A stretch of 64,000 nucleotides of DNA from Marinomonas sp. MED121 (GTDB lineage Bacteria > Pseudomonadota > Gammaproteobacteria > Pseudomonadales > Marinomonadaceae): assembly GCF_000153025.1 (NCBI RefSeq), contig NZ_CH672435.1:37913-101912 (forward strand). The letters run 5' to 3'. The notes below the pieces were generated by a model, which worked only from the letters and a program-made list of their open reading frames with translations, was not told where the DNA came from and made no database searches. The position numbers were made by a program, and so were the translations under genes. Below are positions 43,319-52,718 of the stretch, one piece after another; positions within the stretch are counted from its first letter, which is position 1; every line of letters starts with the position of its first letter.

Positions 43319-44602
43319 ATGAAACGTTTTGTAACACCAATTGCAGCCTGTGTTGCTGCTACTTTACTTACAGCATGTGGTTCACAAGGTGTGCAGCCAA
43401 ACAAAGCCATTACAGCAAACGATGTTGTTGTTAACTACTCTGATATTGCACATGCTATCTATACAGATTCATTAACGACTGCCCAGTCTCTTAAAGTGGC
43501 GGTAGATGCTTTTATTGCAAACCCAACAGAAGCAACACTAGCAAATGCTAGACAAGCTTGGATTGATTCACGTGTCCCTTACCAACAAAGTGAAGTGTAT
43601 CGCTTTGGTAATGCCATTGTTGATGACTGGGAAGGTAAAGTGAATGCTTGGCCACTTGATGAAGGTCTTATCGATTATGTTGCTACCGATTACGGTACTG
43701 ACTCTGATGTGAACCCTCTTTACACTGCAAATGTGGTTGCTTCAACCTCTTTGACAATTGCAGGTCAAGCAGTGGATACAAGCAATATCACACCTAGCCT
43801 ACTAGAAGAACTTCACGAAGCGGATGAAGTTGAAGCCAATGTAGCAACGGGTTACCACGCGATTGAATTCCTACTATGGGGACAAGATTTAAACGGTACT
43901 AACCCAGGTGCGGGTGAGCGTCCTGCTACTGATTACGATGTAAATAACTGTACTGGTGGTAATTGTGACCGTCGTGCAGCTTACCTTGTTGCGGCAACTG
44001 ATTTGCTAATTACCGATCTTGAAGAAATGGCAGCTAACTGGGGGGCTAACGGTGAAGCTCGTCAAGCAATCCTAGACCAGGGTGACAAACAAGGCTTAGC
44101 CACAATCCTAACAGGTATGGGTAGCTTGGCTTACGGTGAGCTTGGTGGTGAACGTACTAAGTTAGGCCTAATGCTACACGATCCAGAAGAAGAGCATGAC
44201 TGCTTCTCTGACAACACTCACTACTCACATTTTTATGATGCCAAAGGCATTCAGAATGTTTACCTAGGTGAGTACCAACGTGTTGATGGTTCTTGGGTAA
44301 AAGGAGCATCTTTATCTGCGTTAGTAAGCGCGCAAGATTCTATCCTTGACGCTGAAATGAAAGGCAAGCTTGAAAATACTCAAGAAGCTGGACAAGCTAT
44401 GGTCGATGCGGCAAAAGTCGGTCAAACATTTGATGTATTAATCGCTATGGGTAACCAAGCAGGTAATCAACTAGTTCAAGACTTTGTTGACTCTCTAGTT
44501 GCTGAAACACGTACAACAGAAGAAATCATTCGTTTACTAGAACTTGAAGATATCACTCTTGAAGGTTCTGATAGTTTGGATAACCCAAGCGCGGTATTCT
44601 AA
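43319..44602 (+). CDS. Imelysin-family (M75) iron-regulated lipoprotein
   Basis: 427 residues. The signal peptide ends in a lipobox (TLLTAC, Cys near 20), so it is a lipid-anchored envelope protein. The imelysin GxHxxE motif appears as GYHAIEFLLWGQD near 178, and WxxxRxPYxxSExxRFG-like sequence is present (AWIDSRVPYQQSEVYRFGN). Imelysins are periplasmic or outer-membrane-linked proteins associated with iron uptake; protease activity is doubtful for the family. A Fur box lies upstream. First gene of a four-gene cluster with a terminator-like hairpin right after it. Confidence 0.92.
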   Translation: MKRFVTPIAACVAATLLTACGSQGVQPNKAITANDVVVNYSDIAHAIYTDSLTTAQSLKVAVDAFIANPTEATLANARQAWIDSRVPYQQSEVYRFGNAIVDDWEGKVNAWPLDEGLIDYVATDYGTDSDVNPLYTANVVASTSLTIAGQAVDTSNITPSLLEELHEADEVEANVATGYHAIEFLLWGQDLNGTNPGAGERPATDYDVNNCTGGNCDRRAAYLVAATDLLITDLEEMAANWGANGEARQAILDQGDKQGLATILTGMGSLAYGELGGERTKLGLMLHDPEEEHDCFSDNTHYSHFYDAKGIQNVYLGEYQRVDGSWVKGASLSALVSAQDSILDAEMKGKLENTQEAGQAMVDAAKVGQTFDVLIAMGNQAGNQLVQDFVDSLVAETRTTEEIIRLLELEDITLEGSDSLDNPSAVF

Positions 44603-44610
44603 GCCATATA

Positions 44611-44638
44611 AAAGAGACAGCAATTTTGCTGTCTCTTT
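44611..44638 (+). terminator. Hairpin between the first and second iron-operon genes
   Basis: AAAGAGACAGCA and TGCTGTCTCTTT pair in a 12-bp stem with a tiny loop and a T run: a good intrinsic terminator. As it sits inside an otherwise compact cluster, it probably lowers downstream expression relative to the lipoprotein. Confidence 0.75.
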
Positions 44639-44653
44639 TTATCTAAACCTTAC

Positions 44654-46090
44654 TTGTTTAACAGCTACCGCCAACCATCAGATGCCGAGCTTACATTGAA
44701 CACTTTCTACCAGAATACTGGAGCAAGTTTACTTGTTGCCGGTTTTTTTGCATTTTCAGCAAGTCCCGTTTTTGCCAATGACAAAGCGGATAAAAATGCA
44801 TTTCAGCACCCCTTCCCCAATCTGTCAGCAGAATTGAAGTTCAATCACAGCTTAGGACGTTCCCTATTCGAAAAATTCTGGGTAGCGTCACCCTCATCAA
44901 CCACAGCAAGTGATGGCTTGGGGCCCTTGTACAATGCTCGTTCATGCCATAGTTGCCATCTAAACAATGCCAAAGGCCATGCGCCTGATCATTTACAAAG
45001 CGCCGCTTTTGTCCCCTCATTTTTTGTTAGGTTAAAACGCTGGCCACGACCTGTAGACTTTGACCCCAAAAAGGCAGTCACGGGCGATGCCACTTACGGT
45101 ACCCAGCTACAAACGCTCTCAACCACTGAGCTACAACCAGAAGCAAATTTAATGGTTGAGTATCAATATTCAACCTTGAACTTTGCTGATGGCACTGCCA
45201 TTGAACTAAGAAAGCCAAGTTATAAAGTAACTAAACTGGGCTATGGTGACTTTAACTCAGACACCTTACTTTCGGGCCGAGTTTCACCAGCCTTAACCGG
45301 TGTTGGGTTAATCGATGCATTAGATGCGACCAGTATCCTGTCTCGTGAAGATATCAATGATGAAAACAATGATGGCATCAGCGGAAGAGCTAATCATGTT
45401 TGGGATAAAATCAATCAATCTTGGCAAGTAGGCAGGTTTGGCTGGAAAGCCACAGTAGCGACGTTATCTGAACAAAACCAAAGTGCCTTTAACGGTGATT
45501 TAGGCCTTTCAACCCCACTACTCACCTCTGCCTATGGTGATTGCACTAACAATCAAACTGCTTGTTTAAATTTGGCCAATGGCAATAGTGAACATTTGGA
45601 TAACCTTGAAGTTAGTAATAAGGTCATGTCATTAGTTAACCAATTTTCAGCCCTATCAGCACCTAGTCGAATCAGAAACTTAGCAAATACTCAGTTTATG
45701 CAAGGGAAAGCCGTATTCGATCAATTAAACTGTGTCGGCTGTCATACACCCAAAATGACTACTGGCTTGGAAAATGAGTATAACGTATTGTCTAATATCA
45801 CCTTTTACCCATTTAGTGACTTTTTATTACATGATATGGGTGAGGGTTTAGCGGATAATGGCAACGAATTTGATGCCAAAGGTAACGAATGGCGAACGGC
45901 GCCTTTATGGGGAAATGCACTAAATAAGACCACATCGGGAAGAGAAAGCTACCTACATGACGGTCGAGCCAGAAATTTGTTTGAAGCCATTGCATGGCAT
46001 GGTGGAGAGGCAAAACAAAGCCAGTCTGGTTTTTTACAGCTCGATAAAAAGCAAAGAAGTGATTTAATCTATTTTTTGGAATCTTTATAA
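44654..46090 (+). CDS. Di-heme c-type cytochrome, thiol-oxidoreductase-like (COG3488)
   Basis: 478 residues, periplasmic. A Sec signal (GASLLVAGFFAFSASPVFA) is followed by two heme-attachment motifs, CHSCH near 96 and CVGCH near 359, and by the family's FxDFLLHDMGEGLADN and WRTAPLWG. It resembles the di-heme oxidoreductase family often encoded with imelysins. Only TTG starts are available: 44654 (as given) or 44696, which would leave a more ordinary signal peptide; neither has a clear RBS and no ATG precedes the signal. Translation may be weak or the 5' end may have changed. The stop abuts the next start. Confidence 0.85.
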   Translation: MFNSYRQPSDAELTLNTFYQNTGASLLVAGFFAFSASPVFANDKADKNAFQHPFPNLSAELKFNHSLGRSLFEKFWVASPSSTTASDGLGPLYNARSCHSCHLNNAKGHAPDHLQSAAFVPSFFVRLKRWPRPVDFDPKKAVTGDATYGTQLQTLSTTELQPEANLMVEYQYSTLNFADGTAIELRKPSYKVTKLGYGDFNSDTLLSGRVSPALTGVGLIDALDATSILSREDINDENNDGISGRANHVWDKINQSWQVGRFGWKATVATLSEQNQSAFNGDLGLSTPLLTSAYGDCTNNQTACLNLANGNSEHLDNLEVSNKVMSLVNQFSALSAPSRIRNLANTQFMQGKAVFDQLNCVGCHTPKMTTGLENEYNVLSNITFYPFSDFLLHDMGEGLADNGNEFDAKGNEWRTAPLWGNALNKTTSGRESYLHDGRARNLFEAIAWHGGEAKQSQSGFLQLDKKQRSDLIYFLESL

Positions 46091-47164
46091 ATGAAAACCT
46101 TGCTAACACTGCCCCTAACATTCGTGTCACTGACGCTGCCTCTGCTTACTTCAGCAAACACACTGAATGATCAAAGCCCTTGGTCAGACACCTTTAATGG
46201 CATCAATAAAGAACTGATTATTCCTAATTATGATGCTTTTGCACAATCGGCGTTAGATTTAAGCACAGGTATCCAGTCTTTTTGTCAGCAAGCTGACGAA
46301 AATACCCTTGTTCAAACGCAAGCGTTATTTAAAGCAAACTTAAGCGACTGGCAGCAAGTCCAATGGCTAAACTTTGGACCTGTTACTCTCTTTATGCGCT
46401 ATTACTCGTTTGAATACTGGCCAGATAAAAAAGGCTTAACACAAAGACAATTAACCAGCTTGATAAAAAATGATGTCGATACGCAAGATGATAAATTTTG
46501 GCGTTCTGCAAGCATTGCCGTTAGAGGCTTAACAGCAATTGAAGCCTTATTATATCGCCCTCAATTTGATCCTATCAACAAACCTGAATACTGCGACTTA
46601 CTTGTTCAAGTCGGCGAGCACCACCAGCAAAGCACCGCAAATATCCTCCTTGAATGGCAAAATGGTCAATTAGAGGATTGGATGTATTTAGATGAAGATG
46701 AAAGCGGTAATTTAATTACCCTCAGCCTTGAGAAAATGATTCAGCAATGGCTAGAACACATTTCCATGGTCAAAGAGAGTAAAATTGAAACCCCCATAGG
46801 TTGGCACGGAAAAACCAATGTCAAATTGGCTGAGTTTTATCGAAGTGAACAATCACTGGTTGCCATCAAAGAAAATATAAAGCTATATAATGCCTTGTAT
46901 CACGCTGGCTCTAAATCACTTTATGATATGGCCAAGCTTAAAGAGCCAGCACTAGCAGAGCAATTAGATCAGTCTTTAAAGCAAGCCCTTGTTAAGGTTA
47001 ATGCACTGCCTAGTCATTTTTATTCCGCTTCACTTGCGAAAGATGAAAGAATTAACATGGCTACGCCTGTGATTAAACAGTTATCAAAAAGCCAGAATGA
47101 ACTACTTAGTCTGGTGACTAAAATGGGATTTCAAATAGGTTTTAATAGTCGCGATGGGGATTAA
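46091..47164 (+). CDS. Second imelysin-family protein, secreted
   Basis: 357 residues with a Sec signal peptide (LLTLPLTFVSLTLPLLTSA). The imelysin fold is indicated by WQQVQWLNFGPV, FEYWPDKKG and RGLTAIEALLYRP near 144, where the usual GxHxxE position is altered to RGLTAIE. Second imelysins of this altered type commonly accompany a di-heme oxidoreductase and DUF1513, as here. It starts immediately after the upstream stop and overlaps the next gene by 11 bases, so translation is coupled. Confidence 0.88.
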   Translation: MKTLLTLPLTFVSLTLPLLTSANTLNDQSPWSDTFNGINKELIIPNYDAFAQSALDLSTGIQSFCQQADENTLVQTQALFKANLSDWQQVQWLNFGPVTLFMRYYSFEYWPDKKGLTQRQLTSLIKNDVDTQDDKFWRSASIAVRGLTAIEALLYRPQFDPINKPEYCDLLVQVGEHHQQSTANILLEWQNGQLEDWMYLDEDESGNLITLSLEKMIQQWLEHISMVKESKIETPIGWHGKTNVKLAEFYRSEQSLVAIKENIKLYNALYHAGSKSLYDMAKLKEPALAEQLDQSLKQALVKVNALPSHFYSASLAKDERINMATPVIKQLSKSQNELLSLVTKMGFQIGFNSRDGD

Positions 47165-48272
47165 AGTGATTTCTCGTCGCAATTTAATTAAATCAGGTTT
47201 ACTGTTTTCTAGCCTTTCCTCTTGGCAACTCCTCGCTCAAGAGGAAAAGCCAAGTCAATTATTTGCTTCAGCCTTTAGCCTAAATAGCCAGCAGCATTTT
47301 TTTACGGTGTTTAATGAGGAAGGCAAAGTCAGCTGGCAGCAGGCTTTACCAGATCGAGCCCACGCCCCAATTGTTCATCCAACAAAAGCCTTAATTGCGG
47401 TTGTGGCTAGACGACCTGGTTTTTATTTAGACATTTATGATATCCAAACAGGTTCACGCGTCTTAAGGCTCACGCCAGAAGAGAACCACCACTTCTATGG
47501 CCATGGTCTTTTTAGTGCGGATGGTCGTAAATTAATTACCCAAGAAAATCATTATCCTAGCGGTGAAGGCCGAATTTTCGTACGTTCACTTGAGTCGGGG
47601 CAAGTCATACAGCAATTTCCAAGTTATGGCATCGGCCCCCATGAGTCATCTTTAATAGATGAGAATATCCTTGTCATCGCTAACGGGGGCCTTAAAACTC
47701 ACCCAGAGAATGACAGGCGTATTCTTAATTTAGACAGTATGCAGGCCAATTTAGCCTTTATCTCACTAGCAACGGGTGAGCTTATTAATAAAATCACCTT
47801 ACCGGCCAACTTGCACCAACTGAGTATTCGTCACCTAGATGTTAACTCGAAGGGTAAGGTTGCTTTAGGTTTTCAATATCAAGGTGATGAATGGGATGAT
47901 GTGCCCTTAATTGCAACAGCAGATATGACATCAAAGGCATTTGAATTGTTGGATTTACCCATGACAACCAAAAGACGATTAAAGCAGTATTGCGGCAGTG
48001 TCACCTTTGATCAGTCAGGTCACACACTTGCAGTATCTTCCCCTAAAGGTGGGATTGTCGTCTATTGGGATATGAAAACGAATCAATTCATTGGTCAACA
48101 TAACTATCAAGATGTATGTGGTATTTCTCCAACCTCTAATAAAAATGAATTTCTCATCACCACAGGTAGAGGCAAACGTATTTTTGTGAACCCAATTACT
48201 GGCGATAAAAATACCCTAGCTAATACACCAAACTGGCGCTGGGATAACCACATACACAGGTTACCCAGTTAG
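47154..48272 (+). CDS. DUF1513 protein, Tat-exported beta-propeller-like
   Basis: 372 residues. The N-terminus has a twin-arginine motif, SRRNLIKSG, before a hydrophobic stretch, so export in folded form is likely. The body has repeated short beta-type units (YDIQTGSRVLRL, FISLATGELINKI, YWDMKTNQFIGQH) and GIGPHESSL, as in DUF1513 proteins. The molecular function is unknown. Last gene of the imelysin cluster; its position suggests a shared iron or heme-linked envelope task. Confidence 0.85.
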   Translation: MGIKVISRRNLIKSGLLFSSLSSWQLLAQEEKPSQLFASAFSLNSQQHFFTVFNEEGKVSWQQALPDRAHAPIVHPTKALIAVVARRPGFYLDIYDIQTGSRVLRLTPEENHHFYGHGLFSADGRKLITQENHYPSGEGRIFVRSLESGQVIQQFPSYGIGPHESSLIDENILVIANGGLKTHPENDRRILNLDSMQANLAFISLATGELINKITLPANLHQLSIRHLDVNSKGKVALGFQYQGDEWDDVPLIATADMTSKAFELLDLPMTTKRRLKQYCGSVTFDQSGHTLAVSSPKGGIVVYWDMKTNQFIGQHNYQDVCGISPTSNKNEFLITTGRGKRIFVNPITGDKNTLANTPNWRWDNHIHRLPS

Positions 48273-48453
48273 CTCAAATCCTCTTGTTATTATTGAGAAA
48301 AAATCTTAATGCCCACTATTCCTATTTGTTTAAGCATCTGATTTATAGATATTTTTGCAAAATATGAGCAGACCTGTAATATTATGGGCTGGAATTTGTT
48401 TTCAAAGAAAAGATTTGGATCTTTTCAGCGCTTTAGCTTACAAAAGTAGATAG

Positions 48454-50739
48454 ATGTTGATAAATTTTTTAAAAGATTTCTTTTTAATTAAAGAAGAGCA
48501 ACTTGCTCTGCATGATAAGGATACCTTTCGTAAAAGTGCTTTACGCATTCTGCTTATGACGGCCCTATTTTTTGGGCTTGCCATCAACTTAATGACAAGC
48601 ATTGAAGCTTGGCGGCAAGATAATTTCCTTATCATCGCGATCAACTTAAGCTTTGTCTTACTTACTCTTTTTCTAATCAAAGCCAGCAAACACTACTCAA
48701 ACAAACTATCCGCCACCTTTTTAATATCTCTCCTGATCTCATCTCTTTTAATGATTCCTCTCATTCAGGATAATCAGACCTTAAAACACGGCCTAGTGTT
48801 TTTATATACCTTACCCATACTGTCCAGACTCTTCTTTGGGGTTAAGGCTTCCCTGATAGCCATGGGATTTAATGTCCTTACTTATACTTATATCGTCAGT
48901 GACTTTAATATTTCGCTTTTACCTAAACAGTATGACCTCACCCTCCCAAATACGGATATGGCTTTTCACACTGTTGTTTTTGTTTTTATCAACATTGCCA
49001 TTCCCTTGGCTATCTCTAGGATTTTTTACACCTTAGAAGCCAATGCGAAACAAATGGAAGTTCTTAATAATAAGATAAATAGAAATAATGAGTTATATGA
49101 AGAGATATTTGAGCATACAGGTACGGCTACCCTCTTATGTAACCGTAATGGACAAATACTCAAAGCAAACCGCAAAGCAACAAAGCTGCTTGGGTTTAAT
49201 GATAGTAACCAACTAGAAGAATCATTTATTAATAGGTGGTTAGCACCGATTGGTGAATCGAAAGAACGCTATTTTTGGCAATCAAATGCCAGTAACTGCC
49301 AATTAAGATCAGATGACAAGATACATATTGAGTTACATAGATCAAACTTAACAACCCATGGCTATTATGTCATGCACCTGCAAAATGTCACCCACTTAAA
49401 AGCAATGAGAAAAGTGCTTGATCACACCCAAGAAAGAAACTCTCGACTGGCTAAGTTTGATGCTCTCACTCAACTCCCTAACCATAGTAATTTCTGCCAG
49501 CTGGTAAATCAAAAAATTACTAAGGGCCAAGAACATAAAACAGGGGCGATGTTTATTATACGCATCAGCCAGTTTAAGCTTTTAAACAAACAGTTCGGAC
49601 AAGAAAAAGCCAACCAAATCATCATCAGCTTTACCCGTAAACTGCAAGAGAACTTATCGGATAAAACCATAACGAGTAGATTGAGAGGGGTAAAATTTGC
49701 TTGCTTTATCCCAATTGGTCAAACCTATTTAATTCAGCGAAATTTATCTGCTCTGATTCAATCCGTATTGCCGCCTCAGCTCAAACTCAATGGTGAATCC
49801 ATTAATTTGGAATATCATGTAGGTATTAGCTATACCCCTTCTGATGGGACCAATGCACAGGAACTCATTGAACACTGTGAAATGGCCTTAGAAAATGCCA
49901 CCAGCGCCGATCGTCTTGCCTATTATAATCATGCTCGTGAAACGAACTTGATTGAAGAGTACCAACTTGGCACCTTGTTAAGTGAAGCCATTAAGCAAGA
50001 TGAGATACATCTTTGGTTACAGCCTCAGGTTTCAGCAAGCGGTGATATTGTCTCCTTTGAAGCATTAGCAAGATGGCAACTCAGCAATGGCCAATACGTT
50101 TCTCCTGTTGTTTTTATTCGAATTGCAGAAAGTTTAGGCCTGCTACCTAAACTTGCTGAAAACCTGGTGAGGGAGCTTGTTTCATTACTGGCTGTTTGGC
50201 ATCAAGAACACATTAAAACCCCTGTAGCGATCAATCTCGCTGGCCAAGAATTGATGGATGACACCTTCTTTGCACTTATCATGTCATTAAGCGCGGATTA
50301 TACTTGGTTAAGTGAAATGCTTGAGCTTGAAATAACAGAAACAAGCAGTGTTATGACCAACCCCCTGATACATAAACGTTTAAAAACCTTGTCCCAATAT
50401 GGTTTCTCTATTGCGATTGATGACTTTGGTACAGGCCAGGCCTCTCTTGGTCAGCTCATTGATATTCCGGCCAATATTTTAAAAATAGATCGACGCTTTG
50501 TGGCACCGCTCCCTTCAGACAAAAGGCACCTTGATATCGTAAAATCAACGATTGAAATGGCAAACTCATTAAATATGAAAGTCGTTGCAGAAGGCATTGA
50601 GACCAAAGATCAAGCAGAGCTGCTGGCAGCCTTAGGATGTCATACTTTACAAGGCTATTATTTTGGCAAACCTACCCCAGTATTAGAATGGACAAAAAAT
50701 GATAACGAAAAAGCCAAACAGCTACGTATGGTTTTTTAA
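48454..50739 (+). CDS. Membrane PAS - degenerate GGDEF - EAL protein, likely c-di-GMP phosphodiesterase
   Basis: 761 residues. About five hydrophobic helices (roughly 25-200) are followed by a PAS-like domain (220-320) and a GGDEF-fold domain whose signature near 408 reads RLRGVKFACF, so cyclase activity is not expected. The EAL domain (about 510-750) keeps its catalytic set: EALAR near 534, NLAG, EITE, DDFGTG, LKIDRRF, AEGIE and LQGYYF. The best reading is a membrane-bound phosphodiesterase that lowers c-di-GMP in response to a signal sensed by the membrane or PAS part. No strong RBS; monocistronic. Confidence 0.9.
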   Translation: MLINFLKDFFLIKEEQLALHDKDTFRKSALRILLMTALFFGLAINLMTSIEAWRQDNFLIIAINLSFVLLTLFLIKASKHYSNKLSATFLISLLISSLLMIPLIQDNQTLKHGLVFLYTLPILSRLFFGVKASLIAMGFNVLTYTYIVSDFNISLLPKQYDLTLPNTDMAFHTVVFVFINIAIPLAISRIFYTLEANAKQMEVLNNKINRNNELYEEIFEHTGTATLLCNRNGQILKANRKATKLLGFNDSNQLEESFINRWLAPIGESKERYFWQSNASNCQLRSDDKIHIELHRSNLTTHGYYVMHLQNVTHLKAMRKVLDHTQERNSRLAKFDALTQLPNHSNFCQLVNQKITKGQEHKTGAMFIIRISQFKLLNKQFGQEKANQIIISFTRKLQENLSDKTITSRLRGVKFACFIPIGQTYLIQRNLSALIQSVLPPQLKLNGESINLEYHVGISYTPSDGTNAQELIEHCEMALENATSADRLAYYNHARETNLIEEYQLGTLLSEAIKQDEIHLWLQPQVSASGDIVSFEALARWQLSNGQYVSPVVFIRIAESLGLLPKLAENLVRELVSLLAVWHQEHIKTPVAINLAGQELMDDTFFALIMSLSADYTWLSEMLELEITETSSVMTNPLIHKRLKTLSQYGFSIAIDDFGTGQASLGQLIDIPANILKIDRRFVAPLPSDKRHLDIVKSTIEMANSLNMKVVAEGIETKDQAELLAALGCHTLQGYYFGKPTPVLEWTKNDNEKAKQLRMVF

Positions 50740-51106
50740 TTAAGATTACTCCCCTTCAAAAAATTCATAATATGAAATATAAGAGAGTTTTTTTGCACTT
50801 TTTATGCAAATAGTTCTTATTACGTATTTATTAAAATGCCAAATAAGAATAAAGTATCGAGCTCTAAATAGCTGATAGTAATATCTTGACACTTTATTGA
50901 ACGTTTTTGTTGGTGTTTTTGACCTTTTATGACGTTGTCATGAATTTATGAATACTAAATACTGAGTCTGCCTTGATACTTATGTATTGACTCTTGTAGA
51001 ACAAAATCGTTGATTTTGCTGGATATTACCTAAGTCATCACAAGAAAGGATTGCTGAATTACCGCAGAGTAATCGCAAGCATAAAAATAATAATGAGGAA
51101 TTTACT
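50740..51106. other. Upstream region of the FadL gene
   Basis: 367 AT-rich bases without a gene. A perfect palindrome, ATGACGTTGTCAT (50929-50941), could be an operator for the porin gene; TTGACA occurs at 50886 without a convincing -10. The RBS GAGGA lies 7 bases before the start at 51107. Confidence 0.4.
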
Positions 51107-52417
51107 ATGTTCAAGAAAACCAAACTGGTTGCTGGTATCTCAATTGCAACCGCTACTTTAATCTCTCAACAAATCTCTGCAGCAGGCTTTGCGGTAAACG
51201 AACAAAGTGCAACAGCATCAGGTTCAGCTCTCGCTGGTAACGCTGCAAGTGATACGGATATCTCTTATAGTTACTGGAACCCCGCTTTATTTGCTAACGC
51301 AACTGAAACTACCCTTTATATTAATGGCTCTTACATTTCTCCTTCTGTAGAAATGAAAAATCAAACGGCTACTAATAATGCGTCTACCACTATAGGTGGC
51401 TCTGGATATTCATCAACACAAGGAAGTTCAGATCCTTCTGATGCAGCGACGATTCCTGCAATTTATTTAGCCGTGCCAGTTAATGAAAAAACAGTATTAG
51501 GTGTTTCTTTAAACGTACCTTATGCCATTGCCAGTGACTATGATGACGATTGGGCCGGTCAATACCATGCGACAAAAACAGAAATCTCAGATATTTCATT
51601 ATCCTTAAGTGCTGCTTATCGATTCAATGACTGGGTTGACGTGGGTGCAAGTATTCAAGCGCACAGCACATCTATGACACTTGAAGCTGAAGTTATTGAT
51701 GCTGATGATGATGGCTACGGCGTTCAAGAGCTTGAAGATGACTTATCTTTTGGTTGGTCGGTTGGTGTTGCCATGGAACCTCAACCAGGCACACGTATTG
51801 GTATTGGTTATCGTAGTGAAGTAGATGTCAACCAAGAAGGTGAAGTAGACTTTTCAGATATTAGTGCTGTAGGACAATCTACTGCGGTTGGCTTGGTTGA
51901 CTCAGATATCACTGCAGACAATACATTACCTGATCTTTTAACCCTTAGTTTAGAGCAAGAATTAACCGATGATCTAACGCTAGGTTTAACTGCAATGCGT
52001 ACCGGCTGGAGCTCAGTTCAAGAGCTTAATATCGATTATGATGATGACACAACAAGCCTAAGTAATTCAGTTGTAACCTTTAATTATAAAGACGTCTGGT
52101 TCTACTCAGTTGGTTTAACTTATGACTACTCTGAAGACTTAGTTTTAAGAACTGGTTATGCGATAGATAATTCACCATCTGATCCAGATAATCTATCAGC
52201 ACGTGCCCCAGGTAGTGATAGACAGTGGATTACATTTGGTGGCACATATGATGTTTCTGAATCAACCCAAGTTATGTTTTCTTACATTCACTTGAGTTCA
52301 GATCCAGCATCAGTTGACAAAGATGGGACTGGTGAAGATTCTTCACGCGGCTCTTTCTCTGCTGATTACGACATCAGTGCTAACATCTTTGCAGTGGCAC
52401 TCAACACCACCTTCTAA
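51107..52417 (+). CDS. FadL/TodX-family outer membrane channel
   Basis: 436 residues. A Sec signal ends in QISA, and the mature protein begins AGFAVNEQSATASGSALAGNAA, the FadL N-terminal hatch pattern, with the NPA box as YWNPALF. Alternating beta strands and a C-terminal aromatic residue (NTTF) fit an outer-membrane barrel. The family imports long-chain fatty acids or other hydrophobic compounds through a lateral opening. Acidic loops (DADDDGYG, YDDDT) could bind Ca2+. Substrate unknown; single gene followed by a strong terminator. Confidence 0.92.
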   Translation: MFKKTKLVAGISIATATLISQQISAAGFAVNEQSATASGSALAGNAASDTDISYSYWNPALFANATETTLYINGSYISPSVEMKNQTATNNASTTIGGSGYSSTQGSSDPSDAATIPAIYLAVPVNEKTVLGVSLNVPYAIASDYDDDWAGQYHATKTEISDISLSLSAAYRFNDWVDVGASIQAHSTSMTLEAEVIDADDDGYGVQELEDDLSFGWSVGVAMEPQPGTRIGIGYRSEVDVNQEGEVDFSDISAVGQSTAVGLVDSDITADNTLPDLLTLSLEQELTDDLTLGLTAMRTGWSSVQELNIDYDDDTTSLSNSVVTFNYKDVWFYSVGLTYDYSEDLVLRTGYAIDNSPSDPDNLSARAPGSDRQWITFGGTYDVSESTQVMFSYIHLSSDPASVDKDGTGEDSSRGSFSADYDISANIFAVALNTTF

Positions 52418-52718
52418 GAAAAGCACTTAGCAAGATCCCCAAATAAAACCCAGCTTCGGCTGGGTTTTTGCTTTTCTCGGTTAATCAAAACTTTCAAAAT
52501 GTTTAGACTAAGTTAAAACTTTTTAACCACTTCTTTTCATTTCTTACTTTTCATTGCTTACTTTTATCAAATCTAAGTATTAATACTGAGATCATATTAG
52601 GTATTTACCCTCTTAAATTACGTATTCTTGCCAATTTATTTCAGAGGCCTGCTAAGCGATAGTGTGATGGCTTAAGTAAAACCAGCATAAATAAACATAT
52701 TGCAGGACAATAAAAATA
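52418..52718. other. Gap between FadL and the TRAP operon
   Basis: Contains the terminator at 52446-52467 and the promoter region of the TRAP operon. No gene or clear operator is visible. Confidence 0.5.
52446..52467 (+). terminator. Terminator after the FadL gene
   Basis: AAACCCAGC-TTCG-GCTGGGTTT: 9-bp stem with a UUCG tetraloop followed by T residues. Confidence 0.9.
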
